Source: Cyanoderma ruficeps (Eukaryota; Chordata; Aves; Passeriformes; Timaliidae). From it: DNA of 64,000 bases. The stretch spans positions 10,471,693 to 10,535,692 of the forward strand of contig VZDJ01007755.1 of NCBI GenBank assembly GCA_008694505.1, read 5' to 3'. Position numbers and translations under genes: made by a program. Positions 62,106-64,000 of this stretch are shown here, piece after piece (within the stretch, counting starts at the first letter, position 1; the number at the start of each line of letters is the position of its first letter). The notes below the pieces were generated by a model that made no database searches, was not told the DNA's origin, and saw only the letters and a program-made list of their open reading frames with translations.

Positions 62106-64000
62106 AAGTGTCAGACTGTCACAGAGGCTCCATTTATAGCCTTGACATTTCTTCTCGTCTAAAGGACACAGCTTTTCTTCAGTCTAGGCTACACCTAAAC
62201 TCAACACATGCCTCTCCATCACTCCAAGGCAAACTAGCCTGGGCTTAGTTTTGATTGGTATATATTTCACTGAAAATCTTGTCTTAAAACTGTGAAACTG
62301 AATAAAGTTAACCACTCTGGCTCTCAAAGTGCTCTGTTATCTATTTGGGCAGGGTGAAGTATAAATGCTGACTTAAGTCTTCCTTAACAATTCCTTAACA
62401 AATTTCTGGAGAAAGAAAAGAGAAGGCATCAACCATTCTTCCATTCAAGCATTCCCCAGTTCCACCTGGGCATCTTGAGCATTATTCTTGCCCAGCAGCT
62501 GTAGAAACAAGGGAACTCTTGCAGCAGAAGCAGCACATAATTTTTCACATGTACTGCATGACTTAACCTGCCCCAATAGGTCCAACCTAAGCCACACTGA
62601 GTACAAATTGTTTATTTTTTTTTTAATCTTCACAGATTAATTTTGAAAAATGAAAGACCCTATTTTGTATTAACAATGTTTCGTCGTAATAAGGTGCCTT
62701 TCCCCCAACACACTATTAGTTTTAGGGGTGTTCTTAGTAACTCTTAACAGCATCAGTTATACCATAGCTGGAGTTAAGCAAAGGAAGACCTGTAAAGTCA
62801 AGTCTACCAATTCCATCCAGAGTCTGATGAGATCTTTCCAAAGCACTTGTTAATGTTACTCATAGTTAAATCCAAGAGTTGTCATGAGAACATAAAAGAC
62901 TTGTTCGATTTTCACAAGTCATTAGCTATCAGCTGAAATTCCCATTTCCCTAACTCAAATTTAGGCCATTAAATCATACTGCTCTCAACTGAAAAAGAAG
63001 ACAAAAATAACCCTCCAAAGAAGAAGCACACTCTTACATTTTCTTTAATTTACATCCTTACACTTAACCTTCCAAACTAAATAGAACCCAGAATACTGGG
63101 GAAGGTGAATCTGTAATTCCTTCCCCTGAAAGAGAAGCTTTCACTGAGAAACCATGACATGTAAATCTACTTTATTTTTAATATGTACTCCTGCCTTTCT
63201 GTGCCCTGAAGGTTTACATGCATAAAACCAATACAGGAGTTATGTCCCATAAGCAATGGGTAAAAATGTTCCAAGTAAACAAATCCCCAAAGTGTGAGAA
63301 AATATGAAAAATGGTTTCTATTGAATAGAGCGTGATTTTTTTTCCCAGTATCTATGAGATAAAAACATCAATTGAAGCTGCAGATTTTTAAAATTTTGTT
63401 CATATATTATTCACAAGTCATAAAACATTGAGCAAAAAAAGCACACAACTGTGTCCCCAAGAGGAATTAAGACACTTGGCAGGTATTTGAGTCATTCACA
63501 CATACAGATAATTTAGTCAGTTTTACAGTGTATTAAAATCGGTTCAAATAACCCACTATTTTATTTACTTAGAAGGAAATAATTTATCATTCTGTTCTCT
63601 GTGCAGGTACACAGGACAAAAGTGACAGTCACTTGAGTTGTTTGTTTTTGGTACTAGTGAGGCAGAAATGGGCAGCTCACCAATGCAGAAAATTAGGGAA
63701 GGAATGCTGTGACAGATGCAGAAGAAATGCAAGAGACAAGCAACAAGGCTGGCCGGTAGAGACTAGAAGTATTGATGGGAACATGTCAGGAACCTTTAAG
63801 CAGATAGGAAGATGGGAAAGCAGGGTTCAGCAGGTCACAAAATTATGCAGAATTTCAACTCTGAAATCATAACCACTCCAGAGACATTTAACGTAATTCT
63901 TGGTAGGGTTTAAAGCCAGCAGGAAGGAATAAAAAAAACAAGCAGCGTGTTTTCTTTTTGCAGTGTACAGTATATAGAGAGTTGTTTATATAGTACAGCC
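62106..64000. other. AT-rich non-coding DNA to the window end
   Basis: No gene is recognised. An 11-bp exact tandem duplication (TTCCTTAACAA) lies at 62380-62401. The 79-codon frame at 63633-63872 (+) is preceded by acceptor-like TTCTCTGTGCAG (to about 63606) but has no recognisable domain and no donor at its end. Confidence 0.55.

Noticed and set aside
1..64000. CRISPR array, tRNA, rRNA, bacterial operon or phage genes
   Set aside because: No regularly spaced repeats, no recognisable cloverleaf or rRNA sequence and no prokaryotic gene density; the repeats are those of a bird genome.

Overview
The window looks like a gene-poor, AT-rich stretch of a bird genome: a large intron or an intergenic desert. 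The evidence is the set of repeats. There are several CR1 LINE fragments, including one with readable reverse-transcriptase C-terminal coding sequence and the bird-type CACAGAAT tail. There are also several endogenous-retrovirus LTR copies whose sequence resembles avian LTR families as I remember them. No mammalian SINEs or L1 were seen. A passerine or other neoavian source is plausible, but one window cannot settle it.

No complete protein-coding gene was recognised. Outside the GC-rich LTRs, the open frames (longest about 129 codons) are within what chance gives in 64 kb of sequence at roughly 35 % GC. That is a rough estimate; base composition was not counted exactly.

Layout: 1-4.2 kb is unique DNA with an RFX-type X-box; 4.2-4.4 kb is a CR1 tail (-). 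4.4-17.1 kb is unique, with a 57-bp tandem duplication at 14.4 kb and a protein-like open frame at 16.5 kb (-). A candidate solo LTR lies at 17.1-17.6 kb, flanked by TCGAC. Two ancient CR1 copies (+) lie at 19.8-20.2 and 22.0-22.8 kb, with a G/T-rich simple repeat between them. LTRs follow at 23.0-23.8 kb (-), 30.6-31.1 kb (-) and 50.6-51.7 kb (+). The first and third belong to one family in opposite orientation. Further CR1 pieces lie at 36.4, 55.2 and 56.5 kb (all -). Another possible LTR end is at 39.7-39.9 kb, and GC-richer unclassified DNA lies at 36.6-37.6 kb.

The observations most worth checking are short open frames bordered by good splice signals (38.05-38.25, 38.89-39.02, 46.87 and 61.88 kb), the open frame at 16.5 kb, and the solo-LTR calls with target-site duplications. 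They do not form a coherent gene model. No operon, CRISPR array, tRNA, rRNA or new molecular system was found.
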